Of a stretch of 64,000 nucleotides of DNA, positions 46,218 through 57,913 are shown piece after piece. A program made the position numbers and the translations under genes. The notes under the pieces were generated by a model that saw only the letters and a program-made list of their open reading frames with translations, did no database searches and was not told where the DNA came from. This DNA comes from Flammula alnicola. Its lineage: Eukaryota; Basidiomycota; Agaricomycetes; Agaricales; Strophariaceae. The stretch spans positions 62,001 through 126,000 of the forward strand of contig JADNRV010000085.1 in assembly GCA_015499995.1 (NCBI GenBank), written 5' to 3'. Within the stretch, counting starts at the first letter, position 1; each line of letters opens with the position of its first letter.

Positions 46218-46381
46218 GGTGGTCGAGGTGTGAGAGGAGTTGTCCACTTTTTTAAAAAGAGCTCGTACGATTTTGTCACCCCACATTCGCGCCCTTAAAT
46301 TTAAAATATCACGACCCTGTTTCGGCACACTCGTCGGCCCGCTTTCCCGGCGCAATTGGCTTTTCTTCTTGCACACCCATC
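46218..46381. promoter_or_regulatory. Shared promoter region between ERG9 and the small divergent gene
   Basis: 164 bp separate the two divergent start codons. Both promoters and 5' UTRs must fit here or overlap the genes. I did not identify a sterol-regulatory element. Confidence 0.5.
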
Positions 46382-46594
46382 ATGGATCCCCTGCTGTCCC
46401 CCCCAGTGCGCATAGAGGCCGTCTCAGCTGCCCCAATCACCAAAAAGGCTACCCAAAAGCGCTTGGAGGCATTTCTAGAGGATTTTCAGTCAAGGAGCAC
46501 CTCGGCGCAAGGCGGCAACACCGCTGTGACAGTCCAGCTACAAAAATTGGCCGATGCACTGAAGGAGGAGCGAAAGAAGAAAAAGGAGAACTGA
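46382..46594 (+). CDS. Small hydrophilic protein (70 aa), function unknown
   Basis: Single-exon frame MDPLLSPPVRIEAVSAAPIT then KKATQKRLEAFLEDFQ and LQKLADALKEERKKKKEN, ending at 46594. The C-terminal two thirds is amphipathic helix with a Lys-rich tail. Real-gene signs are a clean start, coding-like composition, and a tight divergent arrangement with ERG9. I do not recognise the family. Confidence 0.55.
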   Translation: MDPLLSPPVRIEAVSAAPITKKATQKRLEAFLEDFQSRSTSAQGGNTAVTVQLQKLADALKEERKKKKEN

Positions 46595-48857
46595 TAAAGA
46601 TTGGTCTTGTGGACTTGGCGAAATGCCTCAGTGAGTCAATGGTGTTATTGGCTTGCTTTTGATGATGACACGCCTGCCCGCAGAGCTCTCTTTCACTTTT
46701 ATCAGATACCCCGACTGTTTTAGTCCGTTGGTTTAGGAAGACAGTCAAATCTAATGTGTTGGATATCTTACACGTTGTAATGTTCGATCAAGGCTCGTCG
46801 AGAAAGGATCCACGTTATGGTGATCATGGTCCTCTTCCCGCTTCCACAGCTGTGTCCGGACCCCTCTTTTTATGTAGAAGGTGTGGTCGGACTGTGGTCG
46901 GCAGTACCTCGCCTCCTCTCTGTATACCTCTACCCGGAAAAAGGAGACGTCATCAGGACCAACCTCACTTGCGGTCTATTTCCAAACCCCTTCAACACTG
47001 CAGGGTGCAGATTAGAGACGAAAATACCTACATACCCCTGCGCATCGGTACGATCGCCTCCGAGAACTTTGCTATGCCCAGCACCTGCAAGTCGGCACCG
47101 AGTCTACGTTAATCTCGATCCATCAGAACGACACTCTAACAACGTCCCTCGGAAGGAGCCAAGGCGGAAAAGATGCGAACTCTCTTTAAAATTGTCCACG
47201 GCTAACGCTCACGGGTTTGAACGATGAGATCTTGAGAGCTCGCATCACGGTATGGATCTCCCAAACGGCTCAACCTTCGGCCTCGTAGTTAACACTCTAC
47301 GGACTCGCATTCTCGTTTGAATCGACTTAAAAGACCTTTTGCGAGTGTCCATCCGCCAACGTTCGCACGCGTCAGACTTGAGGCTCTCTCAGTGTATGAT
47401 GGACTCACGGGTTAACATGGGCGTGAACTGGTGGCTTGATCGCCACGGAGATCAGCCAGTGCAGTATCGCAGATACATCGCCTCAACGCAGGTGAGCAAG
47501 TATCAATCGGGAACTGAATCCTGGGCGATGTTCTCCTGACCAGCACTCATCCCGCCAGTACAACGGTTGTACGCGACCTTAAGCTTGTTGGCCCTCCGAG
47601 CGACGAGCGAAATCCCCACCGTGTCTTTCAGGAAATCGACGGTGAGTCCCCTGATACTCGACCCTAGAAGCCTCTCGTCGCTGGGCTTTGTAAAGGAGTC
47701 AAAGTGGAAAAGATGCGAACCTACCTTCCAAATGACCACAGATAAGAGATAAGTAACCCTCACGGGTTTGAGCGAAGACAGAGAGTTGACACGACGGTGA
47801 GGGCTTGCGTCGAGAAGCGCTATTATATTGCGACGATCGTCGGGCGATACAGATCTCACAAACGGCTTGACGTTCGGCATGATATGTTAATGTTCCGCGA
47901 AACTCTTCCGCAGGGTTCTGGGGATCTGAATCGCTCTATCAATTAGTGCGAGCTGAGATGAAGATGGAGGTATGTAGTGACAAAATACTCAAAAGATGTT
48001 ACCGCAACTTGCAAGTCTATTCCATTGAGAATGCTGGGACGTCAGGCTTGGAGCTTGCGGGGAATGTCGTGGATCGATGGCTTGATTGTTATGGAGACCG
48101 GCCAGTGTGGTGTCGCAGATACATCGCATCAAAGTGAGTAAGTATCAAACGGGAACTGAATCATGGACTCAGTATGTACAGTGCTTTTCTAAAAATAGAT
48201 CTTTCCACCGGCGGCTTTTGACGCGCGCCATCTTTCTTCGACGCAGAAGCGACTCACAGTGATAACAATTTATCCGCTCTTTTGGAACATTTTAATCCTG
48301 GAAGATGTTCATTTTCCGTTCCTTTTTTCTTTGATGTTTAGGTGACATTCAGGACTAAGTCAGGGCAATAACAGAATTCATCCAGTCTGTCCGGCCAATT
48401 TCACGATCATGAGTACTAAGTAGTACATGACCTTGTCGTCCCTCCGCAAGGGAGAGCAAAACCCTGACCGACTCTTTCTAAAATAAAATAAAAAGATCTT
48501 CCGAGTCGCCTTTCACGCACCCGCGTCTTGATCTGCGCAGAAATGGTCTGATACACCTTCAACATACTCACAGTGATAGTGATTTCGTCTCGGCCTTTCT
48601 TGTAGAACGTTAAACGTGGCCTCGAGTTGAGTAAACGGCGACTATCAGCGACGAGTCCGCTTCGACGGCCGACGTCGAAGTTCGGCATAGGTGAATTTAG
48701 AACCATTTTCGAAGCCCCCCACAAACATGTGAGGACAAATTCCAAGAAACCGAAAATATATAATCAACAAGCCGAATCTGGTTCGAAGGGTAGGTGCCCC
48801 ACTCACTGTCGTTTCGCGAGTCCCTCAGCAGTAGCAGCAGTAACAGCCGTAGTGGAT
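46595..48857. other. Long gap with a decayed internal duplication, no supported gene
   Basis: Open frames up to 136 codons lack recognisable motifs. Two related blocks occur (about 47100-47540 and 47640-48170), sharing GGAAAAGATGCGAAC, CTCACGGGTTTGA, TGGCTTGAT and TCGCAGATACATCGC. They look like old diverged copies of a non-coding or decayed repeat. Confidence 0.45.
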
Positions 48858-49503
48858 ATGGCAAAGGCCTATCCCCAGTGCTCCTTGGCGTTCCTCACAC
48901 TCCTTTCAACACTCCTTTCCTCGATCATCCTCGTTCTATCCCTCATCAACTACTCTTACATCGTCTTATGTCTCAACGCAGCGGCTACCGGTTTGGCGCT
49001 CGTTTACCATACGTCCCTTGTGCTATGCGTTTGCTGCCCGCGCCTCGGTGCGCCCTCACCCCAGTCGATCCACTCGTTAAGAGCAAGCATAGCATGCTGC
49101 GCTGTCTCTCTCGCACTGTGGATTGCCGCGTTCGCTGTTTCGGTGGAAATAGCGATCACCGGTCCCCGTGCCGCACGACCAGCTCCAAACTCCGGTCCAT
49201 GGAACCTTGGGATACAGATCGCACTCTCAGTCCTCGTCGGTTTAGAATTCACTGTCATGGCGCTGTATCTCTGGGCCTGTATTCGGAAACGGTTCTGTGG
49301 AGACGGTTCACCGCCAAAGGCCACATTAACTCCCCACCCTGTAAGAAATTATTTTATCTTCCTGCAATTTCTGAGAATTACCTTTCGCTTTTGATAAATA
49401 ACAGTCGACAATGATGCCTCCAGCTGGCCATGGAGAGTACTCCGACATGAATACTGAGGAAGGAACTGATACGCAGTGCACACTATCTTCTCATACGAGG
49501 TAA
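48858..49503 (+). CDS. Multi-pass membrane protein, paralogue of the gene at 55748
   Basis: Two exons, 48858-49340 and 49405-49503. Start MAKAYPQCSLAFLTLLSTLL. Hydrophobic segments at about residues 8-32, 36-58, 73-95 and 115-140 suggest four membrane spans. A short conserved piece, LNAAATGLALVYHTSLVL, is shared with the paralogue. The C-terminal tail after the intron (MMPPAGHGEYSDMNTEEGTD) is short and polar. Upstream in-frame ATGs extend the frame to 48627, but that extension is hydrophilic and unlike the paralogue. It resembles uncharacterised basidiomycete four-TM proteins; function unknown. Confidence 0.65.
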
Positions 49504-50197
49504 TTATATCCGGATTCACGTACCCCTGAAAGGTGCTCAGCTGATGCAACCTTTCCATGCTTAGTCCAATTCGCGTTATGCATCAGACATTCGTTAAAAT
49601 TCCACCGCCTCCGGAAGTTGTTGAGTATCTCAAATCGACCGACCCAAACTGGGATTTCGTCACTCCAGAGGCACCCTTATCAGTTTCTTCTCATTCGGCG
49701 GAAAAGTCATGGGTTTGAGAGCGAAATGATTCTTAAATATCGTTCTCATAGGTATATTCGTAGCGATTATGCCGCCCGACTTTTTCACTTGTATCACTAT
49801 GTGAGTGATTAGTATAGCAGGTCTTGATTATTTATGACCAGTCAGAGTTGAAACACTGCCATATTCAAGAAATACAGTAACACTACCTCTCATTTATGTC
49901 TCCGGAGACTTTCGTTCTTCATATCATCGTGTTGCATATAAATCCAGCGTTCTCTATCAGAACATGTGGATTATTAATAAGGGTTCTGTAGAAGCTGTAT
50001 GTATAGTAAGATTACAAATATGATTATAAGGCGATTACAAAAGCTAAGGTGATTACAAAAGCTCCCTTCTATAAGAATACATATAATACCGATAAGTCAG
50101 GAGTGTTCCGTGGCACCGCCACTGCCCCTCCGTGCGCCACACAATTTCTATGGCCGGGCGACCCGGCGGATCGACCTTCGGCCATCTCGGAATCCCA
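49504..50197. other. Intergenic, no supported gene
   Basis: Short frames only. Repeated GATTACAAA motifs occur near 50010-50060. Confidence 0.45.
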
Positions 50198-50910
50198 TCA
50201 ATCAATATTCCTCCCACTCAAGAAAAGGATCGTGGCCAACACCGATTTCTCAAAGAAACCAGAGTTGAATGCGGGGATGGTGATCTGCAAAGTAACGCTC
50301 GAGTTGACGCGCGTTATCCGTGCGAGTTCGCTGGACATGGCGCTGGTGTCGTCACCATGAAGCTGTTGTTCGAGGAGGTGGTGTCAATCAGTTTACGTAG
50401 AGATCATCATAAAAGGAAGACTAACACAGATCGCATTACCACGTGGGATCCAGGAATAATCTCGTCCTCCGACTGACATTGTGCGACGTCTACATGAAAT
50501 GTCAGCCCGACATAACACAACGAGACCGTGGGGTAGAATGAAATGACTCGCCTTCGATCATTAGAAAGCCTCAACCATTGTGATGTCCTTTGCCGTCCAA
50601 GTGTTTCGTGTGCTTGTATTGTTGGATGCCCTTGCCAATCAATCACTGCGTAGACCTCTCCATTTCGTCGAGAAACCGTCGTGGACGTCGAGTTGCTGGC
50701 AACATAAAAGTACGTCGTTGAATTCGTACCCGATACACTGCAGTTGAGAATGCTCGAGTCGAACATGGTGAAATTGAATGTCATGGAGTAAGGGATATTT
50801 GCCATGGAGGGAAGAGCACCAAACGTCGGTGGCGTATTATTCGAAAACCAGTCCGAATTGGGGTCGCGGGACTCTAGGCCCCAAGCAGATGAAAATGGAT
50901 TGGTGTACAT
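50198..50910 (-). CDS. DUF6593-domain protein
   Basis: Three exons: 50552-50910, 50426-50489, 50198-50362. Start MYTNPFSSAWGLESRDPNSD. The first exon carries the beginning of the DUF6593 fold: YSMTFNFTMFDSSILNCSVS, YFYVASNSTSTTVSRRNGEV, YAVIDWQGHPTI. Intron 1 requires a GC donor (AAG/GCGAGT); splicing there joins NDRR to RTMSVGGRDYSWIPRG, the expected continuation. Exon 3 ends GFFEKSVLATILFLSGRNID. DUF6593 proteins are numerous in Agaricomycetes and uncharacterised. No signal peptide or membrane segment. Confidence 0.75.
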
Positions 50911-52519
50911 ATCGACGCTGAAGAATAGACGAGAGTTGAGTGGTTGGAAGTGATTTTAGATGCTTCAACTTGTGCTCTTAATATACAGAAGGAATGGTCT
51001 ATGAATACATAAATATGCGAGGAGTACGCGTACAATCACTGAGCGCCGAGATGAGACGGAGCTATGCGACGCACGACGGATACTCGAGCAGTAGTAATAA
51101 TGGCCAACTCGGCAGTCTTAGTCAAAACATGATTTTACGATTGGCACAGAAGATTTGCAACCGAAGAGAATGGGTATTCTATCCGCAAGCATTATGACTC
51201 TCTGTCAAGTCGTCCTTGTGAAATCCATCACTCCCTCGGGTCATTTTCTGCTGTTCCACTGTTGTGTCTAAATTTGTTGTGTTGTACCATATCCCATCGT
51301 ATGGGTGATCCGGTAGGGTATGTGTAAAACGAGGTTCCGATTGATATGTTTTACCAGTAAATTTGATGAATAAAATAAAAGAAAGGCTGTACTGGTTTAT
51401 TTCTTCAAGGCGGAAAGCGGGTGAGTATTGGGTTAGAATACTTATTCTCAAAATGTTATGAATCAGGATCGGTCACCTGGGTTCTGAGCGCTCAGTCATC
51501 TTTAACTTGGGGAAACATCGAGTCATCTTTAACTTGAGGAACACTTTGAGGCACAGTTCAGGAGCGACAGATCATGATGGGTGATTGCATTCCAGCGCAA
51601 AACGTTCTAACCAGGTGTGTCACCACCTCTGCGCGGATAAGCGTTATCCGCGCCGAGACGCCAGAGACAATTGCGCAGTACTTAAAGCATCTTGTAAAGG
51701 TTCGAAATCTCACCTGTAGCTGCCGAGGTTGGCAGTGTTCCAAACCGTCCTATCTGATAGGGTCTTAACGAGAATGGACCCTCAACCGCATAACTTTTCC
51801 GAATGGAATACGTCGGAGAGGAAGTAGCACAGCAATGATGTGCTATGCTGAACGATGTTTCAACAGTGAGCATCGAGGGATTTAATCGCCCAGGAGTCAG
51901 TCATTTACGAAGATACATTGAGCCGTCGCGCCTCGGTCCGCTTAGCACAACTAGGCGGTGTCGTGTGCCCTATACTTATGGGTTTACATGAGTCAATATG
52001 TTGCCGAGATTGGCTGCGAGAAAATCAAGCCAAAATCAATTCGGAGACAGACAGGCAATTGAGGTAAAACTGTAATCGGGCGTCTTCTCAACGCTGGTAT
52101 CAGGATTGTAAACCAGTAATAGTTCGTGTATCATTCACGATGATCGGAGTTGATTTACTTCAAATACTCAGTGTGTTTCCATGATCTCGCCTGACTGGTC
52201 CATCCTCTCGTAAAATTTAAGCGCCTACGTCCACTCTAGTACATACGCCGCGTAAGGGCCACCGACTATCTTAAGGGTCGAATGTTACACACTTTAGCTG
52301 ATCCTCTAGCTGTTTAACTCCGTTTATGCCGTTTCCATAAACTTTGTAAGTCGCCGTAACCCATAAGCCGGAGACTTTGCTACAAGCGTCTAAGCAGATC
52401 AGACAGGGATGACGGACAGAGCTCCGGATCAGTTGGTGTGCTCCGATTGTATGATGTATCTGTCAAGTTCGAGTCGCCAAGCGACAGCTCTCGACAAAGA
52501 GAATCGCGCGAATTGCTGT
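50911..52519. other. Intergenic, short frames and one hairpin
   Basis: A minus-strand frame pair at 51558-51873 contains SARITLIRAE, faintly like the third exon of the DUF6593 gene (ELARITRVN), so a decayed relative is possible. A perfect 10-bp inverted repeat GCGCGGATAA/TTATCCGCGC with a 3-base loop lies at 51631-51653. No gene supported. Confidence 0.4.
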
Positions 52520-53655
52520 TCACCATGGTCCCCTACGTCCTACGACCCTCTCTTCCCATCTATTCTGCCATTCGTCCTCAGACTCAGACCAAGACTCCCC
52601 AACGAACTCCACCGACCTAGAATCTAGGTTATCCTGCCCAAATAGCATTTGTGGTATCACTTGACGATCGGCCAACCCCTGCCCATTCGATGGCACCTCG
52701 ACTATTACCTTCTGGACACTATCAGGAAGGCGGGGAGATTCTGTAGGTAGTAGACTGTCATTTCAGGGTTTCAGTAGGGCTACGAAATTGCGATGGGATG
52801 GTATACTTCTCACCTAATGTGATATATCGGCATTCGAAGATGGGTAAGAACAGGCGCGACCTTTCCGATACTCCGGCCAAATGGATCTGGTCGTTGGTCG
52901 ATATATCCAGAGATATAGAGGCGACGTAGAAGAGGAAACAGCACAGTTGCCGGCTCGTCAGATTCGGGGTCCATCTCATCTTGCGACGTGAACGCGCGGC
53001 GAAGGTGGAGCTCGACGAGATAGGGTAAGGGAAGAAGGAGTTCTTCGATAAGAAGCGGCTCGAATGAGGACCAATTGACCGACAGGATGAGCAAGGAGGA
53101 TGATATATCGTCCAACAAGGCTCGAAATGCGTCAAGTACGACTGCATCGCCTTCCTGCATTTCCCGGTCAAAGGCCGCCGAGCCATCGTCCTCTTCCGGC
53201 GCAGGGCCCCGTGACAGAGATCGTGAGCGAATATGTGTAAGACTCATAGCGTCGTCGAGGAGCTCTTGCTGTTCCTCACCCGTTAGTGAACCTTCGTAAT
53301 TGCTATCGTTCGACCCACTCGCACTATTCATGCTCTGATCGCTTTCATCCGAGACAGTCGCAAGATTTTCATCATAGTCTTCATCGGCTTCATCATCTGA
53401 AACGTCCAGGAATATGTTGGGGCACTGCACGTACAAGTATCTGACTCGTTTTTCGTCTGGCGGAAGGTTGGAAACGATGGATCGAAAGGCGCGGATATAT
53501 TTGGAACGTGTAAGTGCAATGGACTGGTATTTGAAGGGTCTCGAAGCGGTGCGAAAGGATCGCGAGACTAGGGAAATGGAGCGGCCAGTGAATCCAGAAT
53601 CCGTGCAGGCGAAAGCAATGATTTGCGTCCAAATTTCTGCAGGGCAGTTCTGCAT
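52520..53655 (-). CDS. F-box / LRR-like protein
   Basis: Two exons, 52814-53655 and 52520-52754, joined by a 59-nt intron (52755-52813). Start MQNCPAEIWTQIIAFACTDS gives the F-box (CPAEIWTQIIAFA, SLVSRSFRTASRPFKYQSI). An acidic, Ser-rich loop follows (DVSDDEADEDYDENLATVSD), then leucine-rich segments (LLILSVNWSSFEPLLIEELL, LPYLVELHLRRAF, LFPLLRRLYISGYI, VAPVLTHLRMPIYHI). Exon 2 adds SLLPTESPRLPDSVQKVIVE and an acidic tail ending RRGPW. Probably a substrate receptor for an SCF ubiquitin ligase, inferred from the F-box. The frame extends upstream to 53817, but the F-box start at 53655 fits better. Confidence 0.72.
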
Positions 53656-54402
53656 GACGGTCGAAGGAAACGAATCAATGTCCTGTGCGTGGTGGTCACT
53701 TTCGCATGCTCGAAAGTTAACTGAGTGGAAATATCTTACGGGTTTTTCTCTCGTATTCTCCAGGATTGTCTCCCAGATTTGTGAATGTCGCCTGATCCCG
53801 TGGTATTCCTGAAGCAAGGGTATGGTCCTTCGATAGAGAAGGAATCCAGGTTATGTGTTCTGCGAGAAGGCACCAGATATTCAGCTTGCTCGGCGATACA
53901 GAAGAATGTCCAAGGAGTGCGAGTGAGGTTATCGCCACGTAAAAGGGTGAACTGCCTTTTGAGTTGTCGGAGTAGCAACTGAGACGCTTCTTTCTGTGAA
54001 GGAGATCTGCATGACAGCTTTGCACAAGTAACGGATTTGGTTATCCGCTATCTGCCGCGAGGTTTCTCAGTGCTACTCTTTGTTTGCGTGGCAAATGAAC
54101 AGTTCAAATTTTCTGCCCGCATGTTGGACCTTGGACGGCTCATTGTGGTTTGTCTCGGAGATTGATCGAATCTCCGATCCTTATGTAGAAAAGCAATTGC
54201 AGTAGTTATAATCGGTGTCAAACGTCCATATAGGAAGTCATAGGAAGCTATGGCGGGGTGCTGCAAGGTTGTGGAGTACGAGCGAGGAAGTAGGAATTTC
54301 AATTTCGAGTTGATGTCGACTGAACAAATGGATGTTTGGCCATGTTGTTCCAAAGACCTCCAAGTTCGGTCCGGTCCAGTGTTCCCCCGCCCCGCAGCAG
54401 CA
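53656..54402. other. Upstream region of the F-box gene, no supported gene
   Basis: Short minus-strand frames only. Confidence 0.4.
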
Positions 54403-54435
54403 GGAGGAGGAGGAGGAGGAGGAGGAGGAGGAGGA
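54403..54435. repeat. GGA trinucleotide microsatellite
   Basis: About eleven uninterrupted AGG/GGA units. The proline-rich frame read across it on the other strand is a by-product. Confidence 0.95.
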
Positions 54436-54489
54436 GTATTATTTAATTTGCTAGAATTAATAACTTGAAAGAGGTTATAATCGTTCACT

Positions 54490-55747
54490 CAGATTGACGT
54501 GGCATATTCGGAATCCCGGCGTCCCAAAAAATTTCAACACGAACATACAGTACATATGTAAGTACATAGGACTATGATTTCCACTTGATGCGCTGGGTCC
54601 TGCTGTGGTCGACATATGCGGGGATGGATCAGTAACTAAACATTTGATTCCGAAATAAGATCTAGAGCCGCGTTATTCTGGCAGATCAGAACTGTCTAGT
54701 ATGCGTGCACCTTAGGTTTGCAACAAATAACATAACTGTGTCGCGGCTCCATTCGATGATCTAAAGACCAATGTCAACGAGCGAAACGTCTGCAATTGAT
54801 AAGGTTATACGGAGCGGTTGCACAGATTTGAGTAAGTGGTCGATTTCCTGGGCGCTAATGAAAGTAAGATGGAGAAAGAAAAGGCTTGGAGAACGCAATT
54901 GTTTTTGGTACACCTCCAGTCTGGACACAGAAAAAGAAAGAGTAGTGCAAAGGACCCAGTCAGAAACAACACCCGTGTAAAGTAACAAGCCAGCCGCGCA
55001 ACCCCCGATGAACGGGATCTATGGACCATGCGTCGGGCGGCGCAATGCCAAATTAGGTATGCAGTGCCGCCTCGATTAAAACTTGCGGCAGTCTCGGCAC
55101 GAGCGCTTTGGCTTCTTTGGGTCCGACTCGCGAGGCGCCGGCCCTGTTACCAACTCATAACAAGCGCTCATGCGTCCAAGCTCAACGCTGAGCTCAACGT
55201 CGAGCCACGCCCAGCCCTCAGCAATCGCGCCTGCATCTCATGTCGCCATTCTTGCACCTGAGATCTTTTGGAAATCGCCGTGAGATGATTGGATGAACCA
55301 TACCAGGGTTGACGTTGAAATGGTGCCTTTATGAATCTTCTCTCTTTAATTCGTCCATATCTTATGTAATGCATGCCTCTTTCACTGAGCATCATGATGG
55401 ATCCCATTGGACCATGCTGACCCAGGGAATTAAATCGAATTAAAAAGGTATTTCCTACTATTCTTATCGCAACCATCAACGTTTTGATGTATCCGAAACG
55501 TCCGGGATGTTCAGCATGCGCGCCCCTCATTCGACCCTAAGTATAAGGTGACAACATCTCTCCCACGCACAGCAATGATGGACGTGATACATATAAGTAT
55601 CATTGCGGTGTTCAATTGTCCTTGCAGCGGCTGAGCCCCTCCACTTTGTTTTTGTTCTACAGACCAACGTCCTTGCGTTTTCGCGCAACCAAGCTCTTAC
55701 ATTCGTTCTCTCATTCATTTTCGACACATTACAACAATTCCCTAAAC
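54490..55747. other. Intergenic, no supported gene
   Basis: Short frames only. The region immediately before 55748 is the promoter of the membrane-protein gene. Confidence 0.45.
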
Positions 55748-56380
55748 ATGGTTATCACTGCCTTTCCATTGCCCGTCCTTGGTCTGACCGCCGCATCGAT
55801 TGTCATTTGTTTTCCAATGGTCGCGCTGTCCATGGTTAACTTCGGGTTGCTCTCGATCTGGCTGAACGCGGCGGTCGCGTTTCTCGTCCTGATCCACCAC
55901 ATCGCGTTCCTTGCCGTGTCCTGGATCTCCAGAAAACACGTTTCATCGAAAAAGGTCATCATCGACGACGACGAATCCTCCCCGTTAAGCGTGGACACGG
56001 ATGCAGTACCCCCGGTGGCTTACAGCCTGACGAACATTGCCTGCCTTACATTCCTCCTCATCCTCAATGCCATCGCCTTCAGCATTATGGTTGATATCAC
56101 CTCTCGTGGAGCCATCAAGAGCACACTCCCTGCTGAGCGCGTAGGGCCGAAATGGAACATCAAGGTCCAGATCGGCCAAACCTCCGTCCTTGGCGCCGAA
56201 ATGCTTGTGTTGGGCTCGCTCCTCACAATCTGCGCAATGGGTTTGAAGCGCGTGATGGACGAGAAGGAAAACAAGGAGGCTGAGCTGGAATACGGCCTTG
56301 CGTCGCCTGTAGTAAGCATTTTTGAGCTGTCCATGACGATAAGGCTTGTGTTGACACGATTGTTTTTAGTAGGGAGATAA
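55748..56380 (+). CDS. Multi-pass membrane protein, paralogue of the gene at 48858
   Basis: Start MVITAFPLPVLGLTAASIVI at 55748. Hydrophobic segments at about residues 10-32, 36-58, 96-118 and 150-172 predict four spans. The LNAAVAFLVLIHHIAFL piece aligns with the gene at 48858. A polar loop (SSKKVIIDDDESSPLSVDTD) separates spans 2 and 3. After LEYGLASPV a donor GTAAGC sits where the paralogue has its only intron; splicing there would end the protein within a few codons, while read-through ends at 56380. Function unknown. Confidence 0.65.
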   Translation: MVITAFPLPVLGLTAASIVICFPMVALSMVNFGLLSIWLNAAVAFLVLIHHIAFLAVSWISRKHVSSKKVIIDDDESSPLSVDTDAVPPVAYSLTNIACLTFLLILNAIAFSIMVDITSRGAIKSTLPAERVGPKWNIKVQIGQTSVLGAEMLVLGSLLTICAMGLKRVMDEKENKEAELEYGLASPVVSIFELSMTIRLVLTRLFLVGR

Positions 56381-56399
56381 TCTTTGAATTCTGCAGAAT

Positions 56400-57913
56400 T
56401 CTTGAGATTAGAGAGACCAGACGTATTGACGGCTGGCTTCCTCGATTTCGGATGGTTTTCTTTCAGCGTGGAGGAACAGAAACCCAAGCCGCCGAGTTCT
56501 ACCCCAGACATAACCATGGCGCATGTGGGATCTAGCCGAAAGTCTATCGGAACACACCTGCTCGTGATCTTGTTAAATCTCGGACAATCCATTTTTCATG
56601 CGCGCCAGTGGCGGGTCACCCTACTTTACCGCGATCCTGTGGATCAATAGTAGCTCAGGTAGTCATTGTACTTCCGATAGCAACTTTTTGTTTACCTATC
56701 TATTAGTCTACCATTACGGAGCAGGATCTCCCCGCATTGCCACATATATTGTATATACCGACATATACCCATCATATTTTCTGTGAACTGTTGCTTCCCC
56801 GAAAGTTCGATTACTTTATCCGCGATGGCATCTGGTCTTGAATTCCGCCAGTTCGTCTTGACTCTTGAATTCCGTCGATTATTAACGCCGAAGGATAATT
56901 TCAAAGGCCATCTTTCGATGAGGGATTATAATAGCCAAAAGCATTGGAACTTGCCGACCTTGAAGCTTAAGCGCTCCAGCGCTCCAGCTTTGAGAGGCCT
57001 GAAATCGTATGCTGATAATCAAACAAAAATGCAAAGAGGATCGACGTCCTACTAATTTAAGACAAGTATATTATATACTCTCTTAAATTACGTTGATGAA
57101 AGAATTCTGGCAGCCTATAGCTAATAAGTACTATCCACAATTTTTGACGGCCATATTTACATTTTAAGTATTTACACGGGGAATTCATGTCTTGGGTACA
57201 AGTATGGAACGGCCCCCGAAAACGTACTTATAAGTATCTCCAGTCAGGGTGCCCTCTGCGGATCCAAGACGCCCCCGCACATATTATTACCCTCAGTGAA
57301 CTTCGTAATGTATGACCAGACCGATTATGAGAGCATGGCAAGTATATCTTAAGGCAGTATGTTTTCTTCCTTATCTTTATGTAGCGAGTGTCGAATATTG
57401 GACGCAATATCAATAAGCGCCTATTCTGGAAACCAAGACGATCATTAAGGTGACTGCGCAGCTATCGATATGACATGATCCCAGATTATCTGTACGATAC
57501 CAGAGGCTAACGTTGAAGTGAGAGAAGAGCTGAGAGCTTCCTGAAATGGTTTTGGCATGTCAGTCGCTACAAGGAATATGCATGAACTGCAATAGGTTGG
57601 ACATTAGTATTCGAGGGGCGTGCACCCGACGCGTTGCATACATGTGTACTTAAATTTCAGACAGGGTTCTCTTCGAAGCGATCTAAAAACAAGGTGAGAT
57701 TTTCGTGACATCGATCAAGGGATTATTTCGGTAGTTATGTTTTGTTATAATTAAAATCCCTGCACGTCGATGAATTTTTGGCAATGAGCTCCCCGGTAAT
57801 GTAAAGCTAAAGATGGCCCTGCTGAACGGATCGTGCGGTTTATCTGAGGTAGAGTGCAAGGTAATCGGATCGACCCGAGCAGCATAAAAACAGGAAGCTG
57901 ACTTACTTGGAAG
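56400..57913. other. Intergenic, no supported gene
   Basis: AT-rich short frames. A 16-bp perfect palindrome GAATTCTGCAGAATTC lies at 56386-56401. I see no gene. Confidence 0.45.

Noticed and set aside
46756..47227. 136-codon hypothetical gene
   Set aside because: It lies in a decayed duplicated block, has no motif, and the frame is not kept in the second copy.
54048..54488. Proline-rich protein-coding frame
   Set aside because: The proline run is the reverse reading of a GGA microsatellite, and the rest has no coding signs.
56386..56401. 16-bp palindrome GAATTCTGCAGAATTC as a regulatory site
   Set aside because: An isolated palindrome of this size can occur by chance and no partner site was seen.
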